Shown: piece after piece, positions 63,789 to 64,000 of the stretch
Position numbering within the stretch: the stretch's first letter is position 1
How the letters are laid out: each line of letters starts with the position of its first letter
DNA from: Syngnathus acus
Lineage: Eukaryota; Chordata; Actinopteri; Syngnathiformes; Syngnathidae
Direction of reading: 5' to 3'
NCBI RefSeq assembly: GCF_901709675.1
Contig: NC_051092.1
Span: 9,070,491 to 9,134,490 of the forward strand
DNA length: 64,000 nt
Translations under genes and position numbers: made by a program
The notes under the pieces: generated by a model
The model's database searches: none
Seen by the model: the letters and a program-made list of their open reading frames with translations, nothing else
Told to the model about the DNA's origin: nothing

Positions 63789-64000
63789 CTGAGCAAAAGG
63801 GGAGATAAAGGAATTAAGTTCACTCCAATAACGGCACAAAGGCCACTTTCTAACTGCGCCCGTCTACAAAAATACCAAAACTCTACCCATGCGCACAAGT
63901 GGGCTTTCCATTACACTTGATGGGCGTAAAAACAGGAAGTTAAGTTTCCAGGTTGGCCTGGTAATGCCTCGGAATACCCCTGGAAGAGTTTGACGAAGAA
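63789..64000. other. ptprj: ptprj intron at window end
   Basis: No further FN3 exon is seen between the acceptor at 63789 and the window end. The next upstream exon should end in phase 1. Confidence 0.5.

Overview
This window is vertebrate nuclear DNA, almost certainly from a ray-finned (teleost) fish. Genes are split into many short GT/AG-bounded exons, the background is AT-rich and intronic, and there are microsatellites and dispersed repeats typical of fish (tRNA-derived SINE head, LINE 3' tails, TIR miniature transposons, a decayed Ty3/Gypsy fragment). Exons were located by reading conserved protein segments, then fixing splice sites so that reading phase is preserved across each junction. 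A percomorph-type compact genome is likely; I cannot name the species.

Layout. 1-9.4 kb: no convincing gene. It is dominated between 2.27 and 6.1 kb by a composite repeat nest: long inverted arms, a tRNA-like SINE head, four 235-bp palindrome-bearing tandem units, three 157-bp units each with a CRE palindrome, and a direct duplication. 9.4-10.6 kb: phlda2 on the + strand, with a clear CRE/GC-box/TATA promoter. 10.65-23.7 kb: intergenic, no supported gene. 23.7-45.2 kb: osbpl5 on the - strand. Its 21 coding exons add up to an 867-residue ORP5 with PH domain, sterol/lipid-binding domain and C-terminal membrane anchor; at least two non-coding 5' exons lie upstream, the first in a CpG-rich promoter near 45 kb. 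46.5-49.3 kb: a two-coding-exon C2H2 zinc-finger gene on the - strand (602 aa, 15 fingers, one degenerate). 51.3-64 kb: the 3' part of ptprj (receptor tyrosine phosphatase eta/DEP-1) on the - strand. It has 28 exons in the window, with 14 fibronectin III exons, a transmembrane segment and one intact phosphatase domain; the 5' end lies beyond the window.

Relations. phlda2 and osbpl5 are convergent neighbours. Both belong to the human 11p15.5 group (PHLDA2-NAP1L4-CARS1-OSBPL5), so this is conserved synteny with the intervening genes absent here. osbpl5, the zinc-finger gene and ptprj run head-to-tail on the - strand. They act in different processes: lipid transfer at ER-plasma membrane contacts, DNA-binding regulation, and receptor signalling.

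The most notable features are the ptprj ectodomain, which is larger than the mammalian one and appears built from tandem four-exon FN3 blocks of about 2 kb, and the layered palindromic repeat nest at 2.3-6.1 kb.
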